Below are positions 1-6,459 of a stretch of DNA of 9,923 bases, piece after piece. Under the pieces are notes generated by a model. The model worked only from the letters and a program-made list of their open reading frames with translations. It ran no database searches and was not told where the DNA came from. The stretch is from Anaerolineales bacterium (GTDB lineage: Bacteria; Chloroflexota; Anaerolineae; Anaerolineales; Villigracilaceae), in the NCBI GenBank assembly GCA_025056515.1, contig JANWWB010000062.1, positions 1-9,923 on the forward strand, read 5' to 3'. The translations under genes and the position numbers were made by a program. Each line of letters starts with the position of its first letter. Positions within the stretch are counted from its first letter, which is position 1.

Positions 1-302
1 CCGAGGCCGGAGCGGTGATTGTCAGTGGGAGTCATTCCCATTTTCCTCAATACATGGAATTTTACGGAGATTCGTTTATTCATTACGGACTGGGAAATCT
101 GTTTTTCGATCAGATGGACTATCCGGCTGTTGGCACACGCCGAGAATTTGCAGACCGTTATGTCATTTATGATGGACGTTTGATTAGTATTGAGCTTCTG
201 ACTTTTATGCTAGAGGATTACGCTCGTCCTCGCCGCATGACTCCTTCTGAACGACGTCAATTTTTATACGAGGTCTTTACCGCAGGTCAGCTGCTTCCGT
301 AG
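1..302 (+). CDS. CapA-family (poly-gamma-glutamate synthesis-like) protein, C-terminal fragment
   Basis: Only the last 99 or so residues are present; the frame is open to the left edge (E-A-G-A-V-I-V-S-G-S-H-S-H), so the gene starts outside the window and the GTG at 15 is not the true start. The stretch SGSHSHFPQ followed by a GLGNLFFDQ motif matches the C-terminal signature of CapA/PgsA-like metallophosphatase-fold proteins, where the consensus is close to GSHPH...YSLGNF.FDQ. Family members are linked to capsule or poly-gamma-glutamate export, but many are uncharacterised, so the substrate is unknown here. The tail has a basic, proline-containing segment (ARPRRMTPSERR) and ends at TAG 300-302. 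I see no terminator hairpin after it. The family call is fairly safe; the exact role is not. Confidence 0.8.
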   Translation, partial: EAGAVIVSGSHSHFPQYMEFYGDSFIHYGLGNLFFDQMDYPAVGTRREFADRYVIYDGRLISIELLTFMLEDYARPRRMTPSERRQFLYEVFTAGQLLP

Positions 303-656
303 GATAAAGAATGTCATCCAACAGGTATAAACGCTTGACTGTCCGGCGATGATGAAGTGGGCGAGGTGGTTGTTGTCGCTGTCGTAGGCTGAGGCTGGGA
401 CAGGGATGAGGTTGAGCAGGGCTTTGGAGGAGTAGAAGGAGGCGTTTTTGCGTTTGATCCAGGGGCCGGGGATGGGTGTTTGCGAGAGGGTGGCAGTTGA
501 GAAGATGGGCAGCGGTTGGCTGCCGCTTGGGGGGTTGAGGCTGCAGCCGCAGGAGAGTTGGTATTGGTTGGAGTTTGGGGGCGTCAGGCATAGGCGGATG
601 GCGCAGGTGTTGTAGGCTCCGCAAGCGCCAGGGCTTGACCGTTTGCGTTGAAGGTC
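264..656 (-). pseudogene. Possible decayed coding remnant, unidentified
   Basis: On the - strand a frame stays open for about 130 codons between a stop at 657-659 and a stop at 264-266, with no plausible start codon. Its translation looks protein-like: a Cys-containing start (GACGAYNTCAIRLCL, then QLSCGCSLNPPSGSQ), then KRKNASFYSSKALLNLIP and AYDSDNNHLAHFIIAGQ, with many C-ending codons. A second - strand frame is open over the same bases and a third opens with an ATG near 680 but stops after about 30 codons, so either frameshifts broke a gene or the C-rich strand merely lacks stops. The 3' end overlaps the CapA-like gene by about 39 bp. I recognise no family. Weak evidence; it could be non-coding. 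Confidence 0.22.
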
Positions 657-744
657 TTATGATGTGCTCGGGGAGCCATGATTTTATCCTTGTTTGGTAT
701 GGTGACCTGTGAAGGATACGGCCCCCTATTTTTGCACAAGATCT
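303..744. other. Intergenic block, strongly G-rich on + strand, with G-quadruplex-like motif
   Basis: No confident gene lies between the CapA-like stop and the repeat element at 745. From about 330 to 600 the + strand is rich in G and poor in C, unlike the flanking genes. Four G-runs (462-465, 468-471, 474-476, 488-490) with loops of 2, 2 and 11 nt fit a loose G-quadruplex pattern. No tRNA-like or rRNA-like sequence was noticed. The block may be an old insertion or decayed gene (see the - strand open frame). Confidence 0.45.
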
Positions 745-916
745 GCTGTGTTGCAAACATAGGGTGTCGTGTTACTGCGAGGCGGCGCAGCCGCCGAAGC
801 AGTCTCCCAGATCATTCGGAGGACTTCATAGTCTGGCACTGGGCCAGGGCCTTGCCGCCTTCAAAGGCTCATAACGACGCATGCATTCTGAGTTTTCCAA
901 ATCTTTGCAACAGAGC
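745..916. mobile_element. MITE-like element 1 (172 bp, imperfect 16-bp terminal inverted repeats)
   Basis: The left end gctgtgttgcaaacat (745-760) is an inverted match, 14 of 16, to the right end atctttgcaacagagc (901-916). The same ends, in perfect form, bound the element at 8011-8231. Both contain a shared core: 751-772 matches 8078-8099 at 19 of 22 positions, and 774-807 matches 8109-8142 at 32 of 34. Inside is a short hairpin (ggcggc 781-786, gccgcc 790-795) and a degenerate second one (gaagcagtctcc near 796-807, ggaggacttc further right). No transposase is encoded, so it would be non-autonomous. The ends share CTGTTGCAAA with IS6-family termini, which hints at the mobilising enzyme. No clean target duplication; flanks gcacaagatct (734-744) and gcacataagatcc (915-927) are similar but differ by an indel. 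Confidence 0.6.
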
Positions 917-980
917 ACATAAGATCCGTTTATAGTACCCTACTTCTCCTGTTCTGTCTTTCAATCATCTATATCCGTAG

Positions 981-986
981 TATACT
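981..986 (+). promoter_or_regulatory. Possible -10 box for the RNA methyltransferase gene
   Basis: TATACT matches the bacterial -10 consensus at five of six positions and lies 13 nt before the ATG at 1000. The best-spaced -35 hexamer (958-963, CTTTCA) is poor. If used, transcription would start about 7 nt or less before the ATG, giving a leaderless or nearly leaderless mRNA, which fits the absence of any Shine-Dalgarno sequence there. Confidence 0.35.
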
Positions 987-999
987 TCCCAACACCCTC

Positions 1000-1797
1000 A
1001 TGAGTGACCCAATTACCAGCCCTTCTAATCCCTTGCTCAAACAAGTGCGTCTCCTGCGCCAGAAAAAGGGCCGCGAGCAAACCAAGCTGTTCCTAGTGGA
1101 GGGCATTTTGCACATCGGCGAAGCGGCAGAGGCAGGGTGGGATATTCGGACCTTGCTCTACTGTCCAGAACGTCTGCGGAGCGAGTTTGGACAAAACCTG
1201 GTCGAGCGCTTGTCCGAGAAGGGTGTGCGCTGCGTCCCAGTTGCTGAAAAGGCCTTCCAAACGATTAGCGAAAAAGAAAATCCGCAAGGTATCATCGCAC
1301 TTGTTTATCAACGCTACCGGACGTTAAGCGAATTTCCGCCGTTTTCCTTCATCGTAGCACTCGTCTCACCGCAGGATCCGGGCAATGTTGGGACCATCTT
1401 GCGCACGATTGACGGAGCCGGAGCCGATGGTCTGCTCTTACTCGAGGGTGGCGCCGACCCCTATCATCCTTCCTGCGTACGCGCGAGCATGGGGACGCTC
1501 TTCTGGAAGCCCTTTGCCGCCGCTACCTTTGATGAGTTTGTCGATTGGGCACGCCAACGCAATTGCCGGATTCTGGGCACCTCAGCCCAAGGAAACATCC
1601 ATCCTGAGCAAGTCAATCTCGACAGCCGGCCCACCATTCTCTTGCTCGGCTCGGAGCAAAAGGGACTGATGCCTGAACACATGGCCATCTGCGACCGGAT
1701 TCTATCCTTGCCGATGCGTGGCCGAGCCACTTCGCTTAACCTGGCCGTCGCCGCCGGAATTTTTCTATATGCTCTGAGTTCCACCCGAAAGGAGTAA
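1000..1797 (+). CDS. TrmH/SpoU-family RNA 2'-O-ribose methyltransferase
   Basis: This 265-residue protein has the layout of a SpoU (SPOUT class) methyltransferase that transfers methyl from S-adenosylmethionine to a ribose 2'-OH in rRNA or tRNA. An N-terminal substrate-binding domain begins with SNPLLKQVRLLRQKKGR and FLVEGILHIGEA (residues 9-42). The catalytic knot domain carries all three family motifs: motif 1 at 125-149 (DPGNVGTILRTIDGAGAD, with N129 and R135), motif 2 at 213-223 (ILLLGSEQKGL, E219) and motif 3 at 236-255 (LPMRGRATSLNLAVAAG, N247). Length is normal. The start at 1000 is chosen because the frame begins there with a typical N-terminus, though no ribosome binding site precedes it. 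The target nucleotide cannot be told from sequence; RlmB- or TsnR-like enzymes are the nearest types. It probably shares a transcript with the following small gene. Confidence 0.92.
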   Translation: MSDPITSPSNPLLKQVRLLRQKKGREQTKLFLVEGILHIGEAAEAGWDIRTLLYCPERLRSEFGQNLVERLSEKGVRCVPVAEKAFQTISEKENPQGIIALVYQRYRTLSEFPPFSFIVALVSPQDPGNVGTILRTIDGAGADGLLLLEGGADPYHPSCVRASMGTLFWKPFAAATFDEFVDWARQRNCRILGTSAQGNIHPEQVNLDSRPTILLLGSEQKGLMPEHMAICDRILSLPMRGRATSLNLAVAAGIFLYALSSTRKE

Positions 1798-1798
1798 G

Positions 1799-2038
1799 AT
1801 GACTTCCCTGCTTTTTCTCGTTACCCAAATCATCAATCTCATCCTGCTTGGACTGTGGGTCGTCCTGGCTTTTAAGGCTATCCGCCATCTCTCCGCATCT
1901 GACCTGTCCCTGAGTCAGCGCGGGCTGTGGCTAGTGGTCATCCTGGCTGTTCCCGTCCTGGGCGCTGCACTCTATCTCCTGACATTTCCCTCCCGGCTGA
2001 AAACTCCCCCAAAACCACCCAGCCCACCTACCACCTGA
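1799..2038 (+). CDS. Small two-helix membrane protein, PLDc_N-like
   Basis: A 79-residue protein with two hydrophobic helices (about residues 5-26 and 43-63) separated by a short charged and polar link (AIRHLSASDLSLSQRG), then a proline-rich cytosolic or external tail (SRLKTPPKPPSPPTT). The second helix, WLVVILAVPVLGAALYLL, resembles the phospholipase D nuclease N-terminal (PLDc_N) domain found alone in many small bacterial membrane proteins; no phospholipase domain is present. The start is well fixed: AAAGGAG at 1788-1794 lies 4 nt before the ATG and overlaps the stop region of the methyltransferase gene, from which it is separated by one base, so the two are probably translationally coupled. 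The function of stand-alone PLDc_N proteins is unknown. Confidence 0.82.
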   Translation: MTSLLFLVTQIINLILLGLWVVLAFKAIRHLSASDLSLSQRGLWLVVILAVPVLGAALYLLTFPSRLKTPPKPPSPPTT

Positions 2039-2052
2039 CCCTGGCACTGCGT

Positions 2053-2058
2053 TATAAT
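2053..2058 (+). promoter_or_regulatory. Consensus -10 box upstream of the FTCD repeat leader
   Basis: TATAAT matches the -10 consensus exactly and sits 15 nt past the stop of the preceding gene. No good -35 is seen at 16-18 nt; the nearest TTGACA-like hexamers are too close. If used, transcription would start near 2065 and the whole 8-bp repeat array would form a leader of about 117 nt for FTCD. Inference from sequence only. Confidence 0.4.
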
Positions 2059-2070
2059 CCTCACCGCCCC

Positions 2071-2174
2071 CATCCCTCAATCCCTCAATCCCTCAATCAC
2101 CCAATCCCTCAATCACCTAATCCCTCAATCACCCAATCCCTCAATCACCTAATCCCTCAATCACCCAATCCCTC
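2071..2174. repeat. Tandem 8-bp repeat array with 16/32-bp higher-order pattern
   Basis: Thirteen consecutive 8-mers: one divergent CATCCCTC (2071-2078), then AATCCCTC twice (2079-2094), then an alternation of AATCACCC or AATCACCT with AATCCCTC to 2174. The AATCACC units themselves alternate in the last base (C, T, C, T, C), so the pattern repeats every 32 bp. It ends 7 nt before the FTCD ATG at 2182. The + strand has no G from 2067 to 2183. There are no spacers, so this is not a CRISPR array. Copy number is likely to vary by slippage or unequal recombination. Confidence 0.95.
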
Positions 2175-2181
2175 AACCCCT

Positions 2182-3711
2182 ATGCCCACTCCTCTCATCG
2201 AATGCATCCCCAACTTTTCTGAAGGCCGTCGACCCGAAGTCGTTCAGGCCATTGTAGACGCAATTACCGGCGTTCCCGAAATCTACTTGCTCAACCAGAG
2301 TTCGGACCACGACCACAATCGGACGGTTGTCACCTTTGCCGGACCGCCACTGGCCGTAGAAGAAGCCGCCTTTCGCGCCATCCAGAAAGCCGCCGAACTC
2401 ATTGACCTGAACCAGCATACCGGCTCGCACCCGCGCATCGGCGCAACCGACGTTGTTCCCTTCGTCCCCCTCTCTGGTGTGGAGATGGCGGAATGCGTCT
2501 TGCTAGCACGTCGTCTGGGCGAGCGCGTCGGCCGCGAACTCGGTATTCCGGTCTATCTTTACGAAGAAGCCGCTACCCGTCCTGACCGCGTCAACCTGGA
2601 GGACATCCGCCGCGGCCAGTACGAAGGGCTGAAGGCTGAAATTGAGACCAACCCCGACCGCCAGCCAGATTTCGGCCCCGCCCGGCTTGGTCCAGCCGGT
2701 GCAACCGTCATTGGAGCACGCCATCCTCTCATCGCCTACAATGTCTATCTGACCACCGACGACGTCTCCATTGCCCAAGCCATCGCCAAAGCCGTGCGTC
2801 ATTCCTCGGGAGGTTTTCGGTACGTCAAAGCGCTGGGTATGCTGGTGGAAGGCCGTGCTCAAGTCTCGATGAACCTGACCAACTTCCGCAAGACGCCCGT
2901 CTATCGGGTCGTCGAAACCATCCGCCGCGAGGCCGCCCGCTACGGCGTCACCATCCATCACAGTGAACTGGTTGGCCTTATCCCCGGCGAGGCGCTGATG
3001 GACGCCGCCGCCTGGTACCTGCAACTGGACGATTTCTCCCCCGACCAGGTGCTGGAAAACCGTCTCTACGCGGCGCAGTCCGGACCTTCGGACGGCTCCA
3101 GTTTCCTCGACTCTCTCGCCGCTGGAACGCCTGCCCCGGGCGGAGGTTCGGCCGCTGCATACGCCGGAGCGATGGGCGCAGCATTGGTCGCCATGGTGGC
3201 GCGTCTTACGCTTGGTAAGAAAAAATACGCCGAAGTGGAAGACCAGATGAACGAAATCCTAACCCAAGCCGAGCGCCTGCGCCGTGACCTGACTTCCGCC
3301 GTAGACGAGGATGCCGCTGCTTTTGAGGCAATCATGGCCGCCTTCAAGCTGCCAAAAGAGACGGAAGAACAGCAAGCTGCACGCCTCGCCGCCATCGAGC
3401 AAGCCACCCTAAGGGCCATCCGCGTCCCCCTAACGACCGCCGAAAAGGCCGTCAAGGTACTAGCCTTAGCCGAACGCTGCGCCGCCCTCGGCAACCTGAA
3501 CGCCATCACCGACGCTGCCTCGGCTGCTGCAATGGCGCGCGCTGCTCTGACCGCCGCCGGTTACAACGTCCGTATCAACATCAATAGCCTGAGCGACAAA
3601 CATGCCGGCGAACCGTTCCTGGCGCAGCTCGAATCCCTAGAGGCCAAAGCCGCCGCCCTTGAGGTCGAGATACGTAAATCTCTGACCGAGCGCGGAGGAC
3701 TCTCGCTCTAG
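2182..3711 (+). CDS. Bifunctional glutamate formimidoyltransferase / formimidoyl-THF cyclodeaminase
   Basis: The 509-residue protein matches fused FTCD. It moves the formimino group from formiminoglutamate to tetrahydrofolate, releasing glutamate, and then deaminates the product to 5,10-methenyl-THF and ammonia; this is the end of histidine degradation and feeds one-carbon metabolism. The transferase half has the N-terminal signature PLIECIPNFSEGRR (4-17), SDHDHNRTVVTFAG (41-54) and GSHPRIGATDVVPF (81-94), where H83 corresponds to the catalytic His82 of the mammalian enzyme. The cyclodeaminase half starts near 306 with FLDSLAAGTPAPGGGSAAAY and is helical and Ala-rich to the end. Length is close to the usual 540 or so. 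The frame is open back to 1927, but that extension (85 residues) translates the repeat array and overlaps the previous gene, so the ATG at 2182 is chosen although it lacks a Shine-Dalgarno. No other hut genes are visible. Confidence 0.95.
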   Translation: MPTPLIECIPNFSEGRRPEVVQAIVDAITGVPEIYLLNQSSDHDHNRTVVTFAGPPLAVEEAAFRAIQKAAELIDLNQHTGSHPRIGATDVVPFVPLSGVEMAECVLLARRLGERVGRELGIPVYLYEEAATRPDRVNLEDIRRGQYEGLKAEIETNPDRQPDFGPARLGPAGATVIGARHPLIAYNVYLTTDDVSIAQAIAKAVRHSSGGFRYVKALGMLVEGRAQVSMNLTNFRKTPVYRVVETIRREAARYGVTIHHSELVGLIPGEALMDAAAWYLQLDDFSPDQVLENRLYAAQSGPSDGSSFLDSLAAGTPAPGGGSAAAYAGAMGAALVAMVARLTLGKKKYAEVEDQMNEILTQAERLRRDLTSAVDEDAAAFEAIMAAFKLPKETEEQQAARLAAIEQATLRAIRVPLTTAEKAVKVLALAERCAALGNLNAITDAASAAAMARAALTAAGYNVRININSLSDKHAGEPFLAQLESLEAKAAALEVEIRKSLTERGGLSL

Positions 3712-3730
3712 CAATCCATCTTTGTCCGTT

Positions 3731-4915
3731 ATGCAATTCACCGATCGTGTCACTCCTCTTCGTCCAGAAGGCGCTTATGCCGTCCTTGCCCGCGCTCAAG
3801 CTCTCGAAGCGCAAGGACGCCGCATCATCCACCTAGAAATCGGTCAGCCCGATTTTCCCACCCCTGAACATGTCAGTGCAGCCGGGATTCAGGCTATTCG
3901 CAATGGCAAGACAAAGTACAACCCGCCTGCAGGAATCCGCCCCTTGCGGGAAGCGATTGCCGAATACGCCGGGCGGCAGCGGAGTCTGACCTTTGAGCCG
4001 GAACGCGTGGTGATTGGACCTGGTTCCAAGCCCGGGCTCTTTTTCCCAACCCTGGCACTGGTTGCCCCAGGCGATGAAGTGCTTTATCCCGACCCTGGCT
4101 TCCCGACTTATGAAGCCATGATTCGCGTCGCCGGCGGCGTTCCGGTACCCGTGCCATTGCGGGAGGACCATCAATTCTCCTTGGACCTGGAAGCCTTCGA
4201 CCGCTTGCTCTCTCCCCGCACGCGATTGATTATCCTGAATTCTCCCGCTAACCCAACCGGCGGCATCATTCCGCTCACCGACCTAGAACATATCGCTGCT
4301 CGGGCGCAAGAATACAATTGCTGGGTGCTCTCGGACGAAATTTACAGTCGCCTGACCTACGATGGCGTGGTCGCTCACTCGATTGCCGAACTTCCCGGCA
4401 TGCTCGAGCGCACCGTCATCGTGGACGGCTTCTCAAAGACGTATGCCATGACCGGCTGGCGGCTTGGTTATATGATTGCCCCACTGGCCTTGGCCGAACG
4501 CCTGGAGCTGTTGCTGACCCACGCCATCGGTTGCACGGCAACCTTCACCCAATATGCCGGACTCGAAGCATTGACCGGCCCCCAGGACTTCGTTGAGCAA
4601 ATGAAGAGCGAATATCAACGCCGTCTCGACCGGATGCTAGAGCTGGTCAACTCCATCCCGGGTCTCCACGCGCAGACACCCCAGGGCGCATTTTATCTCT
4701 TTCCGAATGTTAAATCCTATGGACTATCCTCACGCGAAATTGCTGCCCGCCTGATTGAGGAAGCTGGAGTAGCTGTGCTACCTGGCAGCGACTTTGGTTC
4801 CGGTGGAGAAGGTTACTTACGGCTGGTTTATGCTGTCTCAATGGAGACCATTGAGGAAGGGATGGCAAAAATCAAAACCTGGTTTGAAGCGCAAAAGCGC
4901 CAGCCGAACATTTGA
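3731..4915 (+). CDS. Pyridoxal-phosphate aminotransferase, class I/II (aspartate aminotransferase-like)
   Basis: A 394-residue fold type I enzyme that moves an amino group between an amino acid and a 2-oxo acid. Visible motifs in order: HLEIGQPDFPTP (34-45), KYNPPAGIRPLREAIAEY (62-79), NSPANPTGG (170-178, N174), SDEIYSRLTY (201-210, with D202 and Y205 for the cofactor), DGFSKTYAMTGWRLGY (232-247, K236 as the Schiff-base lysine) and YLRLVYAVS (362-370, R364 for the substrate carboxylate). All key residues are present and length is standard. The preferred amino acid cannot be deduced. The ATG at 3731 is preferred; a TTG at 3722 in frame adds three residues, and neither has a good ribosome binding site at normal distance. 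It follows FTCD by 19 nt, so co-transcription is likely and a glutamate link is possible but unproven. Confidence 0.93.
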   Translation: MQFTDRVTPLRPEGAYAVLARAQALEAQGRRIIHLEIGQPDFPTPEHVSAAGIQAIRNGKTKYNPPAGIRPLREAIAEYAGRQRSLTFEPERVVIGPGSKPGLFFPTLALVAPGDEVLYPDPGFPTYEAMIRVAGGVPVPVPLREDHQFSLDLEAFDRLLSPRTRLIILNSPANPTGGIIPLTDLEHIAARAQEYNCWVLSDEIYSRLTYDGVVAHSIAELPGMLERTVIVDGFSKTYAMTGWRLGYMIAPLALAERLELLLTHAIGCTATFTQYAGLEALTGPQDFVEQMKSEYQRRLDRMLELVNSIPGLHAQTPQGAFYLFPNVKSYGLSSREIAARLIEEAGVAVLPGSDFGSGGEGYLRLVYAVSMETIEEGMAKIKTWFEAQKRQPNI

Positions 4916-4940
4916 ATTGTCTCAGTCCAATCGCAAGGCC

Positions 4941-6365
4941 ATGCTTATGATAAAGCAGAAAGTATTTTCGGCCCTCCTTATCTTGAGGCAGGGATGGTCA
5001 ATTCTTATGCTTGTTTTGGCATTCGTTTTGTATCTTCATCTATGGCCTCACGCGCCAGTACCAGGGAACGACACAGCTGCCTACATCAAAGTTGCCCAAG
5101 ATTTGCGCGATTTTCGCCTGGATACATTTCAGGTGCGCCCACCTGGCTACGGCTGGTTGCTCATGTTGACCGGTTCTACCACAGCACCGACGCGATTCCT
5201 TCTAGTTGCCCAGTTGGTCATGCATCTTGGCTGGGTTGGCCTGCTTCTCTTTTTACTCGAGCAAGCCCAAGTTAATCGAATCCTGATCGGCGCTTTCACC
5301 CTCTTGGCTTTGTTACCCTACAATGTCTTGCCCGTTGCAAGAGCATTAACCGAATCGCAATCGCAATTTTTGCTCGTTTGGGGGATAGGCTTATTCGTTT
5401 TGTGGCTCAATCGTGGAAAATGGCTTCACTTAGTTTGGGGCGCGTTCTTCCTTGCATTCCTGGGTATCACGCGACCAGTCTTTCAATTTTTCCCGCCGGT
5501 TTTGGCCCTACTGGCTATCTTATTAGCTCCCAAGCTTAGAAACTGGCGAAAGCGGTTGTTATGGGGTGCAGCAGGCCTTAGCCTCTGGGCTATTCTGATT
5601 ATAGGAAGCCTAGCATTCCACAATCTCCATTATCACGGCTATTTTGGGGTTTCTCCTCTCACCGGTCTTCATCTCACTCAAAAGACCGGCCGAGTGCTTG
5701 AACGTTTACCGGATAGCTATGCCCGCATTCGAGAGGTGCTTATCCACTACCGAGACCAAAGCTTGCTCTCTGAGCCTCATCAGTTTTACAACTACATTTG
5801 GAAAATTCCGATGGATGAATTGCGTCCAGAGGAAGGGATGAGTTATGCCGAAATTTCGGCGTATTACACTCGCTTGAACCTGGTTTTAATTGCGAAAGCG
5901 CCTTTGATATATCTGCAAGAGGTTGGGTATAGCCTAGTCAACTACCTGGCTCCGATGAATAACCGTCTCTCTGATTTCAGCATGCCTGTCCTCAAAATCG
6001 TTTGGCCTGCAATGCACTACCTGACCCTCCTGGTCTTGCTCTTCAGCTGTCTATTTCTCGGTGGAATTTTCCTGCTATGGCTTGGCCTGAGCAAAGAACA
6101 ACGGGTCTGGTTTGTCAAACAATGGGACGTTGCGGATCGCTTGCGCCGGTCCTTGCTTGTTCTGGCAGGCATTGCGTTCACCTACAATACACTGATTACG
6201 ATTTTGATTGAAATGGGTGATCCGCGTACTCGTCTACCTGTTGAGCCGATGATATTGCTTATTGGCATTTTAGGCCTAGACGAGTGGTTACGCCTCCGTT
6301 CCACTGTTCGAGAATGCTTGCAGGCGTATCAGGCTTCTCAGGTCTCTCAAGCCGAATCATCCTAA
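4941..6365 (+). CDS. Multi-pass membrane protein, GT-C glycosyltransferase-like (PMT_2/ArnT type)
   Basis: A 474-residue protein with about nine or ten hydrophobic segments (for example near residues 18-36, 88-108, 115-136, 140-156, 180-197 and 205-226, and several in the last third). The first loop after helix 1 holds an acidic motif, PGNDTAAYIKVAQDL (41-55, D44), followed by RPPGYGWLLML (66-76); the last loop reads MGDPRTRLPVEPMILL. This order, acidic first loop, RPPGYP-like turn, and a late RYRLP.EP-like motif, is typical of GT-C glycosyltransferases that use lipid-linked sugars at the outer face of the membrane. A less conserved central loop (about 227-345) would face outside. AAGG at 4935-4938 is 8 nt before an in-frame ATG at 4947, so that may be the real start; the frame also extends to 4794 but would overlap the aminotransferase. 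Donor and acceptor unknown. Runs 25 nt after the aminotransferase. Confidence 0.7.
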   Translation: MLMIKQKVFSALLILRQGWSILMLVLAFVLYLHLWPHAPVPGNDTAAYIKVAQDLRDFRLDTFQVRPPGYGWLLMLTGSTTAPTRFLLVAQLVMHLGWVGLLLFLLEQAQVNRILIGAFTLLALLPYNVLPVARALTESQSQFLLVWGIGLFVLWLNRGKWLHLVWGAFFLAFLGITRPVFQFFPPVLALLAILLAPKLRNWRKRLLWGAAGLSLWAILIIGSLAFHNLHYHGYFGVSPLTGLHLTQKTGRVLERLPDSYARIREVLIHYRDQSLLSEPHQFYNYIWKIPMDELRPEEGMSYAEISAYYTRLNLVLIAKAPLIYLQEVGYSLVNYLAPMNNRLSDFSMPVLKIVWPAMHYLTLLVLLFSCLFLGGIFLLWLGLSKEQRVWFVKQWDVADRLRRSLLVLAGIAFTYNTLITILIEMGDPRTRLPVEPMILLIGILGLDEWLRLRSTVRECLQAYQASQVSQAESS

Positions 6366-6410
6366 AAAGGCGTTGAAACCAGGCCCCTTTGCTTACTAGG
6401 TCCAAACCTA

Positions 6411-6446
6411 CAAAAAACAAGACGACCGCTGGAACGAGCGGTCGTC
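6411..6446 (-). terminator. Rho-independent terminator for the MFS gene, possibly bidirectional
   Basis: A perfect 10-bp inverted repeat, gacgaccgct (6421-6430) and agcggtcgtc (6437-6446), encloses a 6-nt loop. Read on the - strand it is followed by ttgttttttg (6420-6411), a proper U-tract, and it lies 13 nt past the stop of the transporter gene at 6460. On the + strand the same stem lies 55 nt after the stop of the membrane protein gene, followed by only a weakly T-rich attgtatctt, so termination in that direction is less sure. Confidence 0.9.
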
Positions 6447-6459
6447 ATTGTATCTTACC

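Noticed and set aside
277..756. A 159-residue open frame on the - strand starting with ATG
   Set aside because: Very rich in Pro, Leu, Gln, His and Arg, as expected from a shifted frame of C-rich DNA, and its start lies inside the mobile element.
2071..2174. CRISPR-like regular repeat
   Set aside because: The units are contiguous 8-mers with no unique spacers; this is a simple tandem repeat.
2503..3509. Several - strand open frames within FTCD
   Set aside because: They are antisense shadows of a conserved GC-rich coding sequence.
4794..4940. Longer N-terminus for the GT-C-like protein
   Set aside because: It would overlap the well-conserved end of the aminotransferase by over 120 bp and adds no membrane helix; starts at 4941 or 4947 fit better.
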